Source: Cryptomeria japonica (Eukaryota; Streptophyta; Pinopsida; Cupressales; Cupressaceae). From it: DNA of 64,000 nt. Positions 11,409 through 24,216 of this stretch are shown in pieces (the stretch's first letter is position 1; the number at the start of each line of letters is the position of its first letter). The notes under the pieces were generated by a model. The model ran no database searches, had not been told where the DNA came from, and worked only from the letters and a program-made list of their open reading frames with translations. A program made the position numbers and the translations under genes. The DNA is taken from positions 202,722,449 through 202,786,448 of the forward strand of contig NC_081409.1 in NCBI RefSeq assembly GCF_030272615.1, in the 5' to 3' direction.

Positions 11409-12171
11409 TGACATCCTGGTGATGACATTCTTCCCTTTGCTACCTAGTGATAACCCGCATTTTTATCCTTCCGTGTATTGTTGAGCTTCCGAAAGTGGTT
11501 GGTTTTCTCATACTTGTTGTCCTTTTGTGGTTGCTTTGGGCCTCTGGTGATTGGTTGTTATATTTTTGTTTCTGTGGTGTTCTCTTGTGAGCCTCATATT
11601 TGTTTAGTTAAATTGATTCTTTGTGAGTATTGTTATGTTGATTCTCCTGTGAGTCATGTTGGTGCCCTTGTATGTCTTGCTTCTACCTAGTGGGTTTGGC
11701 TGGTACCTCCTAGCACGTGGGGTGGACCTTATGACGCCACATGGATGGGTGGAGTGCTTTTTGCACCCATTGGGTTTGACTTCTTTATTTTCATGATCGT
11801 GTTGGCTCGAGAGAAGTTTTGAAGATTGTTATTGATGTACCAAATTCATGTATTCTTCCCTTCTTGGGATTCCTGGAGATTTGTAAACTGAGGATCCATT
11901 ATAATGTATTTGAAATTCTTATGTAAAAATTCTCAAGTAATGTAATGAGAATCTTGTATCTATGTAACGATCTATATTGTAATTTGTAAAGTAGTTTCCT
12001 TGTTAATTATTTGAGATGATGTATAACCTCGTGTTGCATCGTTATGGGGCCTTGAGGACATTTGTTAGTTGTTTAAATGTGCTTCATTATGTATTTGTTA
12101 TATAAAAAAAATATTCGCATTTTCATGTTCATGGATGTTTTGTCCTCTGGGCCTCATGGCCGGGTGTAGCA
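11409..12171 (+). repeat. 3' LTR of element B
   Basis: Direct repeat of 9724-10508 with a short internal deletion; the last bases (GTGTAGCA) diverge from the first copy, so the end is approximate. Confidence 0.75.
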
Positions 12172-13130
12172 TCAACTATATGCTAGACATAATGCAACCA
12201 TGTATTATAGATGCATTATTTAGTGCACTATTTTTATATCATTTATTTATATATTTATATTCGGTTACATTTATGCATTTATTATAGATAAAGTGAATGA
12301 CTAATAGACTATTACTCATGTCATTGTGATGATGTAAAATATAAATTAATATTTATAGTATAGATGAAGAAGAAATTCAGTACATCATAATATTTGTGGT
12401 TGTTAATGGAATATTGTTTAGAAGGTTTCGAGTGAAGAAACTTGATTTGCTGTTAAAATTGATACAAATGATAAAATTCTTCATTAATATAACTTTGTTC
12501 TTACATCAAACATTTAATTGATTAGATATTGGGGTAGACCATACAATAATAACTTGTGAATAATCTTTTAATTTCTCCACTAAAAAATACTTGGACTACC
12601 ATAAAGAGTAGATATATATTTTAATTTACATTAAAATAAATTGGTAAAATGCTACATAGATTCTATAGTGAATAAGTATACAATAAATTTATTAAGGTTT
12701 ATGTTTTGAGTATATTTATTTATTTATAATAAATAATTATATGAAGACAATATAGTTTTTCCAAACAAACTTCCACTATCACATGATTGGTGGACTATTT
12801 AGTAGAGAGTTTTGTATACAATACATTTAACAATAAAATCACTATGAAAATCAATTAATAATAATTTCATTAGCTCTATCTATCTTTCTCCTTCTCCCTC
12901 CTTCCATTTCTATTTCTTCATCTACCTTTGTATTCACTTTTAAAGTAAGTGCATTCTTATTAATTCAAGAGTTAAATTTGATTAAAGGTTAATATCCATA
13001 TAAGATATGATTGTAGTGATGCTTTTAATGAATATCATATCGAGGAAATTGTATTTTCCCTCAAAATATCATAAAATAGATTTTTAAGAAGTCAGTGGAC
13101 CTTTTATGCAACCACAGTTAGCGTGTGATA

Positions 13131-13428
13131 AAATTATGATAAAAAGAAAACAAATAGCTATAGAATAACTTAAACTAAAAGCTAAATAGATACCTTTGCA
13201 CCATATAAGAAGAAACACAATGATTGATATTATATATTTAAGTGAGAATATAAGAGACTGTTTTAACTCACTCTAAATTAAATTATGATAAAAAGAAAAC
13301 AAACAGTTGTAGAATAACTTAAACTAAAAGCTAAATAGATACCTCTTCACCATACACATAGAAACACAATGATTGATACTATATAGTTAAGTGAGAATAT
13401 AAAAGATTGATTTAACTCATTCAAAAAA
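13131..13428. repeat. Tandem duplication, about 149-bp unit
   Basis: The sequence starting AATTATGATAAAAAGAAAAC at 13132 recurs at 13281 and continues in register through TAGATACCT and ACAATGATTGAT to the end of the second copy. Mismatches are few, so this is younger than the surrounding duplication. Confidence 0.85.
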
Positions 13429-13483
13429 TTTAGCAACAAATTAATTATATAAAATAATCAACTATAAACTCCATATATCTCTC

Positions 13484-13690
13484 CCTCTCTATTTCTTTCT
13501 CCAACCCTCTTTATCTCCTCTATTCATCCCTATCTCCCTCTCCTTCTATATCCCTCCCATTCTCCCTTCCTCTCTTTTTTCTCTCCTCTCCCCCCCTCCC
13601 TCACTCTCAACCCTCTCCCTTTCCTTCCCTTCCACTTTTCCTTATCTTTATCCTAATCTACCTCTTTCTCCCTCCCCCCTCTCTCTATGT
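13484..13690. repeat. Polypyrimidine (CT-rich) tract
   Basis: About 200 bp of almost pure C/T on the plus strand. Such tracts can form triplex DNA; no function is shown here. A shorter tract at 12880-12950 precedes the related upstream sequence. Confidence 0.85.
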
Positions 13691-14358
13691 AAGATTTTAG
13701 TACAATAATGATTTTAATAAAGATAATATTGAGGGAATTGTAAATTTCCCTAAATATATGACCAATTAATGGAAGGACATCATTATTAGTAAGTTAGTGG
13801 AACTTTTATGTGACCAAATAGTTGGGTGAGAAAATGATGAAACAAAAAAAATGAATATAGTTTTAGTATGGCACAAATTGCAAGAAATTCAAGTTACCAT
13901 TACATCTCATATAAGTACAAATATAATGATTATTATTACATAGACGAGTGAATGATTAAATCAATTCAAGCATTAAGACCCAGTCATGGTAAAAAATTGC
14001 TAACTTTTAGCCTTAGTATTTTTAACAATTAATGGGATAGTTGTACATGCCTTTTGTCATTTAATTTCATTTCTTTAAAAGGTTAATATTTTGAATTATT
14101 GATGTCAATTATAACGAAATTAATTGTTTATAGGAAACTTCAAAAATTATAAGAGAAATCACTAAAATAAATTATCTAAATGAGAAATATAATAATTTCA
14201 TGAATCAGCAAAACAATGAAATACATTTAAGAGACTTAAGAGATAAAACATGAGAAATTTTGATAGCAATAGATTCTTACAATTTTAGGCCACTAGTAAT
14301 TCCATCTAAATATTTAATTATAAATTAAGTTATTATTTACCTTAATATTTGGGTTTCA

Positions 14359-15862
14359 TGATGTAGAGGTGGGAGGATGCTTAGGATCTTGTACAAATAG
14401 GTTTCAAATCACCAAGGTAGACATTCATACAGGGAGATATTTCTTCCAACTCACCTACCTTTTCTACTAGGTCTCCTAAACACAGACAAATGGACTCAAT
14501 TTGGTGTAGGATTTCAAATGTCTTAGGACTTCAAGGGAAGGATTCCCAAACATCTTGAGGCATCCAAACAAACACATTCCATGCATTGGCAAGGGTATCT
14601 AGCATGTATAATGATGGAACACTTCACAACCACCCAAACTCCTAGTAGCCCTCCTTTTTAGGACTGGTGAAAAGAACTCCCTATCTAGCCCCCTTCTCCA
14701 AAATATGAAACCAAAAATGAATACCCTTTTCAAAGCCCTAAATAATATCTCAAAGTGACTATGGGTTGTTTTGGGACATGTTTATCAAACAATGGTTTCT
14801 ATCGCCACACTAGGGCCCCAATTAGCCCTCTTTTCCAAAGAAAGTACCCTTTAAATATTGTACTCCACCACTTAACCAATGGATATAAAAAAGTGTAACA
14901 CATCACCAAACCAAAAAATTAATAGGTTTTGGGCACCCAAACATTCTGGTTTGCATCAGGTTCACTCAACTCTTACTATTACCCTTATCTCCAAGCCTGT
15001 CACATAGAGATACCATGCCTAGGGTTTCATTGTTCTCCCTCTAGACTTGATATCCTTCCCTGAAACCAAAATGAACATTGAAAAGACATAGAAATATATT
15101 ATTCCACCTATTTCTAGCCTTTTCCCATGATGGAATGGGGATTTATTGACATTTTAGTGGCAAAACCCTGATTCATGGGGGTTTCAAACCTGTTTTCACT
15201 AAACTGCTTATATCTACCTCAATTATCAATGGAATTGAGTCCAACCAGTTAAAAAGTGAAGTTAAATCACCCCTCCACCAGAATAAATAAGAGTTAATAC
15301 ATATTCAGGCCGTATAGAGAAGTACAATTCGTTGCAACATGAGAAAAACAATAAATTTATAGGAAAAACAATGGTCTTCTTCAATTCACTTCAAAAATTG
15401 AACAATAGCCTTGTCTCGACCACAAGGAGGCTATTCAAACATGTGATAGACAATTCCCAATGGTATCCAACCAATTTTAAAATGGGTGGCCATTGGGTTA
15501 CAAATTACATCTTCTGCAATAAAAACTTGCAAAGTTGCATAACAACTTTTACAAGACTGTGACAACTTTGGTCCAACTTAACCAAATGACCCCAAATGAC
15601 TTGAAAGAATCCTAGAAAAACCTAAGGAGGCCAAATAAGCCTTATTACATCATTATTCAATCCTACTTGACACCTTGTTACCATTTGACCCAATCGTGGC
15701 AACATTTGCTCATATAGGGATAATAACTAACATGACTACTCAAATGAGTTCAAACTCATTCCAAATGTAGGAACTTATTAGACCAAAAAAATGTCATGAG
15801 AGATGAGGAACAACTTAACAAGCCTCATGGAGGCATGACAACTATTGGTTGCCCCTGCACCA
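14359..15862 (-). repeat. 3' LTR of element C
   Basis: Direct repeat of 20832-22338; begins TGATGTAGAGG and ends CACCA on the plus strand. Confidence 0.92.
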
Positions 15863-15919
15863 TACACCTGGGGTGGAAAGAATTTCATGTTCCACTTGAG
15901 ATCAATTGCTGCACTGAGG

Positions 15920-18900
15920 TTCCATGGCTTCTAATGTCTTCTTCAGACATCTAAGTTGCATCCTCAAGAGGTAGACCACACCAATTGACCAAGTTCTTAT
16001 TGTAGATTTAGTTCCTTATTCTTTTCACCTCCCTAGTGTCTAGAATGGCTTCAAGTTTTAGTGGTTCAGATGGGGGTAAATCTCTCACCCATTCTTCAGC
16101 AACATATGTACCTACACCTGCATCCAAATATCCCTTAAAGGGGTACAAGGAAACAACATTAAATATAGGCAAGATAGCCACTCTAGGAGGGATTTCTATC
16201 TCATAGGCATTGTGACCAGATTTGTAGACTATCTTGCAAGGTCCAATCTTCTTAATTTGTAACTTGGTGTATTTTCCCTTAGGCAACCTCTCTTTCTTTA
16301 GATGTGCAAGCACCATGTCCCCAAATTTAAACTAAACATTTCCCCTCATTTGATCTGCATGCTCTTTGTATTTCTCCACACTTTTCTTGAGATGTTCTCT
16401 CACTTTCTCATTAATGTCTTTCATGGTTGTGGAAAATTCCTCACCTTATCCACTTCTTTTCTCCATTCTCTTCAGATCTCTAAGTTCATACACCCCTCTA
16501 GGACTTATGCCATATACTACTTCAAATGGGCTCCTTCCTATGCTTCGGTTAAGGGAGTCATTGTATGCATATTCTCCTTGAGGGATTACCAAATCCCATT
16601 GCTGGTCATGTTATTTCGTAAGACACCTTAATAGGTTTCCAAGTGACCTATTAACCACCTTTGTTTGTCCATCCATTTGGGGATGGTAAGCAAAATTATA
16701 TGACAAATTGGTGCTCAACTTCTTCCACAAGGTCCTCCAAAAGTGACCTATGAATTTGGAATCTCTATCTGATACAATGGTCAAAGGAAGACCATGAATC
16801 CTTACAACCTATTTGAAAAATAGAATTGCAATGTTAGATAAATCATTTGTACATTTGCAAGGGATAAAGTGTGCCATTTTGCTAAATCTATCTACCACAA
16901 CAAAAACACTATCAAATTCTCTTTGTGTCCTAGGTAGTCCTAAGACAAAATCCATGCTTATACTCTCCCAAGGTCTATTGTGTATGGGTAGAGGATGATA
17001 GAGGCCTACATTTGAATTGGTTCCCTTTGCCTTCTGACATGTAGTGCAATTATCCACAAATCTCCTTACATCCACCTGCATTTTGGGCCAAAAATAGAAT
17101 CTCCTAACCTGCTCCAAAGTTTTGTCAATTCCAAAATGTCCATCGAGACTCCCATAGTGCTTCTCCCTTATCAAATTGGCTCTCATAGAGCATAGAGAAA
17201 TTTGGCACACACAATTGAGCCCCTTTGAAAAGCAAACCATATTGTAATATAAAATTATAAAACTCACTATGAAAAGTATTAGAAAACTAATTACAAATAG
17301 CAAAGGCTTCCTTGAAATTATGCACAGGGGCTTCACTTAATGAACCTAGGTTATATCACGTGTGTTCATGACATACTAAAGAATCCTCCTATTTTTAAAA
17401 AATATTATCCTAAACTCCTTTTTTGTCACTGCCTCCCAATACACAACCTGAATTCAAAACCCCCATATTTTCACCAAATATTGCATTTTTTCATAGTCTG
17501 ATTTAAAACCCCCCTATTTTCACTAGATAGGTAATATAGTGAGATCATTTTTTGGGATATTAAACCCCCCAATATGAATGTAGATGATATGATATTGCTT
17601 AGCCAGTGACACCCCTGTGAAATAATCATCCTCCTGATACATACCTTTTAGAGCATCTATTCCAACACTTTGTAGTTGGATGTCTTGCACCATGTGTGAG
17701 AATATACTAAGGGAATTTGCAACCTTGTTTTCTTGTCCCTTATTGTGTTTGATGGTGAAGGTATAGGCCTATAAATACTCCACCCAATTCATGTGGCTAA
17801 GGTTCAACTTGTCTTGGCTGTTTAGGAAATTGAGTGCATGATTGTTAGTGAATACTATGAACTCCTTTGGTAATAAGTAGTGTCTCCATTTCTTGAGGGC
17901 TTGTACCATGGCATATAGTTCAAGGTCATATGAGGAATAATTTCTCTTGGCTTCATTCAACTTCTCATTGAAGAAAGGTATTGATCTCCCCTCTTGACTC
18001 AAAACTGTACCTATTGCTTAACCACTTGCATCACATTCAATAGTAACCAATTTATTGAAATTAGGTAACATGAGGATTGGTTGTTGAGATACCATCCTTT
18101 TCAAGTATTCAAAACCTTCATTTTCCTCATTTATCCATTAGAAACTTACCCCTCTTATCTCCTTTAATAGTATCAATGATAGGTGGAAAAACATGATTGA
18201 TTTTTTTAATTATTTTTTTATAAAAGCTTATAAGACCATGAAAGCTTCTTACCTCTGATGCCATTCTAGGTGTTGGCCAAGTAAGGATGGCTTCAACTTT
18301 AGAAGGATCCATATTCAAACTTCCTTTTGTTGTGACAAAGCCAAGATACACCAATTCTTCTTTCATGAAAGTTCACTCTTTTGAAGATTGATCATCAATT
18401 TCTCTTCATGTAGCCTTCTTAGAACCATGTAAAGATGATTTAAATTCTCCTCCTTAGACTTGATAAACACAAGGATATCATCCAAATAGACAACAACTAA
18501 CTTGCCAATGAAAAGTTTCAATACCCCGTTCATTAATCTCATGAATGTTCTAGGGGCATTGGAGAGTCCAAAAGGAATCACCATCCACTCATATAGACCC
18601 TCATTGGTATGAAAATAAGTCTTCCATTCATCTCCTTCCCTTATTCAGATCTGATGATAACCACTCTTCAAGTCAATCTTGAAAAAATAGCAAGCACCCC
18701 TAGACAATCCATTATATTTTCCATTCTAGGCATTGGGAACCTATACCTAATACTGATCTTATTTATAGCCCTAGAGTCAGTGCACATCCTCTAAAAACCA
18801 TATTTCTTAGGGGATAATATAGTAGGTACGACATATGGGCTTAGGCGTTCCCTAATGAGGCCTTTCTCCAATAGTTCTTCTACTTGTTTGTTGATCTCTT

Positions 18901-20748
18901 CATTTTGGGCAGAGGTCATTTTATAAGCAACCTTATTTGGTAAAGTGGCACTAGGGATCAGGTCAATATGGTGATTGATATCTTTGATTGGAGGAAAAGA
19001 ACTTGGTAATTCATCCACTACAATGCCCTTATATCTCTTCAACAAAGTTCAGACTTCACTAGGTATGACATCTAGCTTATTAGTGGACAAAACTGATCTG
19101 CACTTAGGTCTGATAATCAAATAAAATCCCCACCCCCCTTCATCCTTCAAGGACTTCAAAAAATCCTTTTCTTCTACTATCATAACACTAGATCCAATCT
19201 TCCTATCAAGCCCTTCATCCTGTAGAGGTGTCAAAGTGAAAGAAGTGCCATCTTTCTCTATTACATATACATTTTTGTGGCCATCATTCTTGGCCTTTCT
19301 ATCATACTTCGAGGGCCTTCCTAGTAGCAAATGACAAGCATCCATAGGGATGCTGTCAAAAAGGATGTTATCCTTGTATCACCCAATGCGAAACTCCACC
19401 CAAACCTACTCATTCACTAATATTTGTTGAAGCTTGCTAAACCAAGACATCTTATAGGGTATGGGATGAGGGAGTCTCTTCAAATTCAGTTTCTCAACCA
19501 TTTCCAAGGAAACTAAATTATCAGTAGATCCTAAGTGTACAATCACCTTGCATACTTTACCATGTGACTTGCAGGTGGTCTGGAACAAAGCATTCCTTTG
19601 TGGTTCTTCCTTAGTGGTAGGCACCTTGAGGAGAGTCAATCTCATCATTAGACTTTCACCAACTTTGGGAGCAACATGTTGAGAGGGTGAGTTCACACTT
19701 GGAAATATTCTTCTTGCACAATTTGAGTCCTCCTTTCTCCATCATAGGAACTTGATGCTTGTTTGTCTGGGCACTTGAAGGTTGGGTGACCAAACTAATT
19801 GCAGTTTAACACCTTCCAAAGAAGGCATTAGAGCCTCTACCTTGCCCATTGAATCTACCTCTCCCATTAGGCCTTCTTCCCCTAAAGATTCCTCTTTGGT
19901 TAATGCTCAGTGCTAGATTCATCTCATGGTTTGAAGGACTGTCTTCTTTCTCCAAAGGATCCTCTGCCTCTATGGTTCTTTCCTCTTCCTCTTCCTTGCT
20001 ACTCATGCTTCCTTTTCAACTTCTCTTCTACTCTACATGCTATTTGGAAACACTCCTCAACTGTCCTAGGAGTGATTATGCTTATCTCATCTTGGATGTT
20101 GAATCTTAGGCCATTCAAGTACCTAGCCACCTTTTCCCTCTCATCTTCCACATGACCAAACTTGATACTAAGTCTATGGAACTCCTCAGTATAGGCTGCA
20201 TCCAAATCTCTTTGTTTCAAGTTATGCAACTTCCTAAACACTTGTACTTCATAACCCACAGGAAATAATTATGCCTTCAACTTGGACACCCTTCGGTCCC
20301 ATGATTTTATCATTGATTTTTTATTCTTCACCCTCTCTCCCTGGATGTAATTCCACCATGTCAAGGCATATCCCTTCAACTTGGTCTTGGAAAACTTGAC
20401 CTTCTTGTCCTCTTCAATCTCTTTGCACTCAAAGTAATTGTTTAGAGAATCCAACCTCTCTATCACTTCTTTATTATCCATCTTTCCCACATACATAGGC
20501 AGGTCCATCTTCACATCAGAGGTCTCTCCCCTCATAGTCTTTAAAGCATTAATAAACCTCCTCTCTTTAGGAGCCATCTCCTCTTCACGAGGTCCTTTAG
20601 GAGGGTTCCCACTTTCACCCTCTTCTTCTTCGGGGTCACTCTCATCTTTAGTTCCCCTGCTCCTTCTCTCTCTAGCTTTTAATGATTCTAAATCCTCTCT
20701 TGGGGATTTCAAATCCCTAGCAACCATTGACCCAACCTTTGGAGGCAT
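15920..20748 (-). pseudogene. Gypsy gag-pol with integrase chromodomain, several frameshifts and stops
   Basis: Sense order: gag 20748-19806, with a Glu/Lys-rich start and a capsid-like core including TWWNYI; protease near 19406-19696; reverse transcriptase 19045-18127 with YLDD at 18477-18488; RNase H 18002-17769; integrase 17336-16809 with an H-H-C-C finger (GHFGIDKT, CTTCQKAK) and a core starting MDFVLGLP. The segment 16316-15920 holds the integrase C-terminus followed by LEAILDTREVKR and, after a stop, NLVNWCGLPLEDAT and EEDI, the core pattern of a chromodomain. The protease active site reads VHLGSTDN where DSG is expected, so the catalytic Asp is lost. Frames differ between gag, protease/RT and integrase, so it is not translatable as one protein. 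Confidence 0.9.
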
Positions 20749-20816
20749 CTTCTCTCCACAAGTTCAACCGACTTCTCTTCACACTTTAAACTTTCTTTTT
20801 CCCAATCAAAACCTTT

Positions 20817-20828
20817 GCTTTGATACCA
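20817..20828 (-). other. Primer binding site of element C
   Basis: The minus strand reads TGGTATCAAAGC, one base from the initiator Met tRNA complement used by elements A and B. Confidence 0.8.
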
Positions 20829-20831
20829 CTT

Positions 20832-22338
20832 TGATGTAGAGGTAGGAGGATGGTTAGGATCTTCTGCAAATAGGTTTCAAATCACCAAGGTAGACATTCA
20901 TATAGGGAGGTCTTTCTTCCAACTCACCTACCTTTCCTACTAGGTCTCCTAAACATAGACAAATGGACTCAATTTGGTGTAGGATTTCAAATGGCTTAGG
21001 ACATCAAGGGAAGTATTCCAAAACATATTAAGGCATACAAACAAACACATTCTATGCATTGGCAAGGTTATCTAGAATGTATAATGATGTGACACTTCAC
21101 AACCACCCAAACTACTAGTAGCCATCCTTTTTAGGACTAGTGAAAAAAACTCCCTATCTAGCCCCCTTATCCAAAATATGAAACTAAAAATGAATACTCT
21201 TTTTAGAGCCCTAAATAATATCTCGAAGTGACTATGGGTTGTTTTGGGACTTGTTTATCAAAAAAATTGTTTTCTATCGCCACATTAGGACCCCAACTAG
21301 CCCTCTTTTCCAAAGCAAGTACTGTAATCTTGCACTCCACCACTCAACCAATGGATATAAAAAGTGTAAAAAATAACCGAACCAAAAGATCAATAGGTTT
21401 TGGGCACCCAAACAATCTGGTTTGCATCAGGTTCACTCAACTCTTTAAATTACCCTTATCTCCAAGCCCGTCACAAAGAGATGCCAGGCCTTGGGTTTCA
21501 TTTTTCTCCCTCCATAATTGGTATCCTACCCTAAAAACAAAAGGAAAATTGAAAGGACATATAAATCTACCATTCCACTAGGTTCTGTCCTTTTACCACG
21601 ATGGAATGTGGATTTATTGACATTTTAGTGGCGAAACCCTGGTTTGTGAGGGTTTGAAACCCGTTTTCACTAAACTGCTTATAACTCCCTCAATTATCAA
21701 TGGAATCGAGTCTAACTAATGAAAAAATGAATTTAACTCACCCCTCTACCAAAATCAGTGAGAGTTAGTAAATATTCAGGCTGTACAAAGAAGTACAATT
21801 CACTACAACGTGAGGAAAACTGTTAATTTGTAGGAAAATCAATGGTCTTCTTCCTAAATTCACTTCCAAACTTGAACAACAACCTTACCTCTACCACAAG
21901 GAGTCTATTTGAACATGTGGTAACCAATTTGCAATGGTCCCCAACCAATTTTCAAATGGGTGACCATTGGGTTACAAATTACATCTTTTGCAATAAAAAC
22001 TTGCAAAGTTGCATAACAAGTTTTGCAAGATTGTGACAACTTTGCTCCAACTTGACCAATTGACCCCAAATGACTTGAAAGAATCCTAGACACACCTAAG
22101 AAGGCCAAATAAGCCTGATTAGATCATTTTTCAATCCTACTTGACACCTTGTTACCATTTCACCCAATTTCATGGCAACATTTGCTCATATAGGGCTAAT
22201 AACTAACATGACTACTCAAATGAGTTCAAACTCATTACAAATGTAAGACCTTATTAGACCAAAAATATGACACGAGACATGGAAAAAAAATTAACAATCC
22301 TCATGGAGGAATGACAACCATTGGATAATCCTACACCA
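20832..22338 (-). repeat. 5' LTR of element C
   Basis: Direct repeat partner of 14359-15862, followed on the plus strand by the duplicated target TTTCA. Confidence 0.92.
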
Positions 22339-22343
22339 TTTCA

Positions 22344-22893
22344 AGAGTGTTATTTTGTAATCAGCATATATTGACATTGGATTATTAACACCAATATTGT
22401 AGATGCTATTGATGATACCATTTCATTACCAAAAATCTTGTAATCCTTCAAGATGCACTAATCCAATAATTTCTCTTAAGAGTATTGAGAGTGAAATTTA
22501 TTAAAATTTGATAGGAACATACATGTAATCTATAGAACTGATATTTTTTTTGTCGAAACCTAAAGATGAGCATTGGTTTAATCCACAAAATTCTCTATTA
22601 GTTCCTTCAAATTTTGATAGATTTATTGCTATGGAGAAAATCTAATTTTTTTGATTGGGTAAAACAGGTTTTGAAGGAGCCTTGAAACTCTTTACAAGTA
22701 AATTTTACAAGAAATTGGAACCCACAAATTGATAGAAGATCAACAAATAAAAACAACAACCAAAAAACAACACAAGAAAAAGATAGGAAAATAAATGACT
22801 TGTCTACAAAAGAACAAAGATAAAGCCACCAACAAACTCAACTCTCGAAAGCAAGCATCGTGGGTTTTGATGAAAATAGATTTAATACTGGGC
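22344..22893. other. Unassigned DNA beside an LTR
   Basis: No gene is seen. Just outside the LTR at 22894 the minus strand reads AGTATTAAATC, which differs from GGTATCAGAGC at four positions, mostly transitions. This could be a decayed primer binding site, with 22344-22880 the start of that element's internal region, cut off by element C. Confidence 0.35.
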
Positions 22894-24216
22894 AGACAAC
22901 TGAGAGAGGGTGGGGGGGGGGGGGGAATCAGTTGTCTCAAAAACTCACATAAATATTAGCAACACATTAAGAACACACATAACACTAATATTTTTGACAT
23001 GGAAAACTCGGTCAAGGGAAAAACCATGATGGGAACAAACCCACAATATAAGTATACTCTGTTAGAAGTATATAATGAATACAATTGGGAATGCACATGC
23101 ATTCAGGGACACTTCCTAGAGCTCACCGCTTAAAAACAACAAGGGCTACAACCCAGGGAAGACTCATTGTCTTACAAACAGATTCAAATCACGTCTGGAA
23201 GATAATGAACTAAAAGAATAGCATCTCCTTATGCCTGGTTATAGTTCTGATTAAGAACATAACAACTTCTTTTCACACTTCTCTGTTTCCAAAAGATTAA
23301 TACATTATTCGCTCATACACAACACTCTCATCCACTGCATTTCTCAATTACAAAGATATTACATTTATTTATACATGGCATCAACCTTGGAAACACTAAC
23401 AAAGTTAGCTCAACACTCATCACCTAATTACAGAAATATAACCACACATGATACAATATCACATGCAAAGAAAGAAATGTTGGCTAAGACATAGCATGGA
23501 CTCAAATCAATTGCCACACACAAACTACACCTCCAAGAATTATACCTTGAACATCCACAACACACTACGGACATCTGGTTGGCTAAAAACATGAAGAGCA
23601 CTAACACACCAGAGAAAATAATGAATTATGCACTCAACAATCAATGCAGACCACCAACACAAAAGGAACACAATCCAGAAACATCCACAAGCATCATGAA
23701 TTAGCACCACAACATCCACACCAATACTAATTACTAGAATCATTAGCATCATTATACCAAACTTCAAGAACAGTAACTTCAATGACTATCAACCTTGAAA
23801 AATAACTTGTGGAGCTCCAAACCATGAACCACTTGAATTGAAGATACACATCAATGTCCCAAACATTTCTCCAAATTTGCAGATCAAGATATTACAATGC
23901 AAAATAATGCAGATCAAAATATTGACACTCTGTCACCTCTGAACAACTGAAAAACCAACCACATTTCAAATGTCCATAAATCACTCAAATCTTCATGTGG
24001 ACCACTAAAACCTGAATTGAATCATCTATAGGCAACCTTCTACAAACCCTTTAATCTGCAAACTCTAATCATCATCATGCTGATCAAACCAACTCACTGA
24101 ACTCACTGAATCACTGACACATATAGAGAAATATGTTGACATGAATGACAACACATCTCTCAGATATCTCTCAAGCAGATATTTGCAGCATACTAACAAC
24201 AATCTCCAACAAGTTT
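22894..24216 (-). repeat. Copia-type LTR, minus strand (LTR F)
   Basis: Read on the minus strand it starts TGTTGGAG. It shares ordered blocks with the LTR at 43949-45433, for example AGAATAGCATCTCC and GGAAAAC-CGGT-AAGGG. It also shares its hairpin end with the 5' LTR at 33538-34599. The 10-bp inverted repeat AGACAACTGA/TCAGTTGTCT flanks a run of G (22894-22903 and 22928-22937). No target duplication was found. It is either a solo LTR with mutated ends or the 5' LTR of a truncated element. Confidence 0.7.

Larger units (their letters stand above)
9724..12171 (+). mobile_element. Short Ty3/gypsy-type element, LTR-gag-LTR (element B)
   Basis: Two direct repeats of about 785 and 763 bp flank an internal region of only 900 bp. 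A primer binding site, TGGTATCAGAGC, lies at 10511-10522, two bases after the first LTR. The internal region has a gag-like frame and nothing of protease, integrase or reverse transcriptase. The LTRs are about 95% alike by eye; the second lacks about 20 bp near 12090. No target duplication is visible. That fits either an LTR shared with a neighbouring copy through recombination or misplaced ends. Confidence 0.8.
12172..14358. other. AT-rich intergenic DNA with duplications
   Basis: No coding similarity is seen. It contains a tandem duplication (13131-13428), two pyrimidine-rich tracts (about 12880-12950 and 13484-13690) and a wider diverged duplication of 12990-13130 in 13690-13830. Confidence 0.5.
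14359..22338 (-). mobile_element. Ty3/gypsy chromovirus, full length, inactive (element C)
   Basis: LTRs of 1,504 and 1,507 bp (TG...CA) are flanked by the 5-bp duplication TTTCA (14354-14358 and 22339-22343). On the minus strand a primer binding site TGGTATCAAAGC lies at 20817-20828, three bases from the 5' LTR. The domain order is gag, protease, reverse transcriptase, RNase H, integrase, as in Ty3/gypsy. A chromodomain-like end after the integrase marks a chromovirus. Several frames and stops break the coding region. The 8-kb length and long LTRs resemble Tekay-type plant chromoviruses, but I cannot fix the clade from sequence alone. Confidence 0.93.
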
